Assembly (NCBI GenBank): GCA_003231675.1
Contig: QIJB01000060.1
Span: forward strand, 1 to 11,865
From: Candidatus Campbelliibacteriota bacterium
Lineage (GTDB): Bacteria > Patescibacteriota > Minisyncoccia > UBA9983
Reading direction: 5' to 3'
Length of the DNA stretch: 11,865 nt
Below are positions 11,173 to 11,865 of the stretch, in pieces. The notes under the pieces were generated by a model. That model was not told where the DNA came from. It ran no database searches and saw nothing but the letters and a program-made list of their open reading frames with translations. The number at the start of each line of letters is the position of its first letter. The first letter of the stretch is position 1. The position numbers and the translations under genes are program-made.

Positions 11173-11865
11173 TCAGTCCAAGTCCAGCGATCTAATCCCG
11201 AACTCCTTTCCCAACTTCTTCAGCAATTCATCATTACTGAAGTCCTTTTCGGTGTCAGTGTCGCTCCCCGGAAAGGATAATTCAGTCATGAATATCCTCT
11301 TTCCCGGGGTAAAGGAGAAACGCAAGTAGTTTGGACCAAAGTCCACTTTTTTGCCCTTGTTCTCCTCAAACTCGGTACCGGACTGGTATGTACCGAGCTG
11401 GACAGCAACTCGCTGCCCTATTCCGGGATCGCAAGTCGTGAGTGCCACTTCCGTGTGGAAGTTCGCGTGGATCACGATCTTTTGATGATGGCTCTCAAGA
11501 AGCGCTTGGCTCCTGAGAGTAACAGTGAGCGCCCTCCCCATATATAAATGATGGATGAGAAAATCAATCCCCGAATCCAGTATATGGGTTTTATTCTTCA
11601 AGTAAAGGGTTTTTTCTTTGATTACTTTCCCTAATCTAGGCAAGGGATATCCTCCGGCCAGGAGGATGTCTTCTATTCCGTTCCTGAGAAATTCGGATAA
11701 CTCAGTGCTGAATTTCTCAAGAGGAACAACCCCCAACCTGGCAACCCAGTCATCGTGGTTGCCTTTTATGTAAAGGAAGAGGATTGTGGCTCTTCTCACG
11801 AGGGATTCAACTTCCTCCCTTGTTAGCGCCTTCCTTTTCTTTTTTGAGGAGTATTGTTTGGTGAG
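11173..11865 (-). CDS. Partial calcineurin-like metallophosphoesterase (N-terminus outside window)
   Basis: The frame is open from the window edge to TGA at 11173, giving 230 visible residues. IKGNHDDW (visible residues 33-40) is motif III of the family, with metal-binding Asn36 and His37. HH at 105-106 and HANFHTE (133-139) fit motifs IV and V, but the latter has Ala-Asn-Phe-His instead of the usual GHxH. Motifs I (DxH) and II (GDxxD) must lie beyond the window, so the GTG at 11799 is not the true start: coding continues 22 codons further (LTKQYSSKKKRKALTREEVE). The C-terminal part has an acidic tail and ends EFGIRSLDLD. Substrate is unknown; phosphatase or nuclease activity is possible. A good terminator follows. 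Confidence 0.75.
   Translation of the reverse strand, partial: LTKQYSSKKKRKALTREEVESLVRRATILFLYIKGNHDDWVARLGVVPLEKFSTELSEFLRNGIEDILLAGGYPLPRLGKVIKEKTLYLKNKTHILDSGIDFLIHHLYMGRALTVTLRSQALLESHHQKIVIHANFHTEVALTTCDPGIGQRVAVQLGTYQSGTEFEENKGKKVDFGPNYLRFSFTPGKRIFMTELSFPGSDTDTEKDFSNDELLKKLGKEFGIRSLDLD

Overview
The window reads as a chromosome piece of an ultra-small bacterium of the Candidatus Patescibacteria (CPR), most likely Parcubacteria-like. This is inferred from: a 513-residue IF-2 with almost no N-terminal extension, a 260-residue PheS without the usual N-terminal coiled coil, a DUF4446-infB-rbfA gene order, AT-leaning coding sequence, several sigma70-type promoters placed so close to the start codon that the mRNAs would be leaderless, and tRNA genes mostly without an encoded CCA. 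No rRNA, CRISPR array, integrase or transposase was found.

Layout. On the minus strand, 1-4316 holds a partial unknown helical protein (1-306), pheS (442-1224), an 80-codon orphan gene that seems to start with AUA behind a very strong Shine-Dalgarno (1277-1519), a membrane-anchored thioredoxin-like/PIG-L deacetylase fusion (1648-3069) and a processive family-2 glycosyltransferase (3069-4316). The last two are coupled by TAATG and look like a polysaccharide synthase/deacetylase pair. A compact divergent promoter (4327-4378), in which one palindromic TTGCAA can serve as -35 for both directions, separates them from the plus-strand translation operon DUF4446 - infB - rbfA (4389-6724).

6725-8507 is a tRNA island: tRNA-Cys(GCA), tRNA-Leu(UAA), tRNA-Lys(CUU) and tRNA-Leu(UAG), with many tRNA-derived repeats. 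Two 92-bp tandem units carry the 5' half of tRNA-Cys. Two broken tRNA-Lys copies carry a TCCGCC/GGCGGA palindrome in the D-arm/anticodon region. A small GIY-YIG nuclease gene begins directly at the break in one of these copies. Downstream follow a PfkB-family kinase (8508-9422), a convergent four-helix membrane protein (9415-9906, minus), tRNA-Gly(GCC) (10058-10128), a small C39-like cysteine-peptidase-fold protein (10426-10977), back-to-back terminators and a partial metallophosphoesterase (11173-11865, minus).

The most striking signal is a family of about 160-240-bp elements placed immediately after tRNA-Lys, tRNA-Leu(UAG) and tRNA-Gly. Each starts with the tRNA 3' end and ends with a second direct copy of it. 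Between them lie a hairpin and then an inverted copy of that same tRNA's T-arm followed by a conserved GAAAGsCG core. The inverted T-arm changes in step with the host tRNA (Lys, Leu and Gly versions), so the element is matched to its tRNA. I do not recognise this as a described element. All calls come from reading the sequence; no database search or folding program was run.
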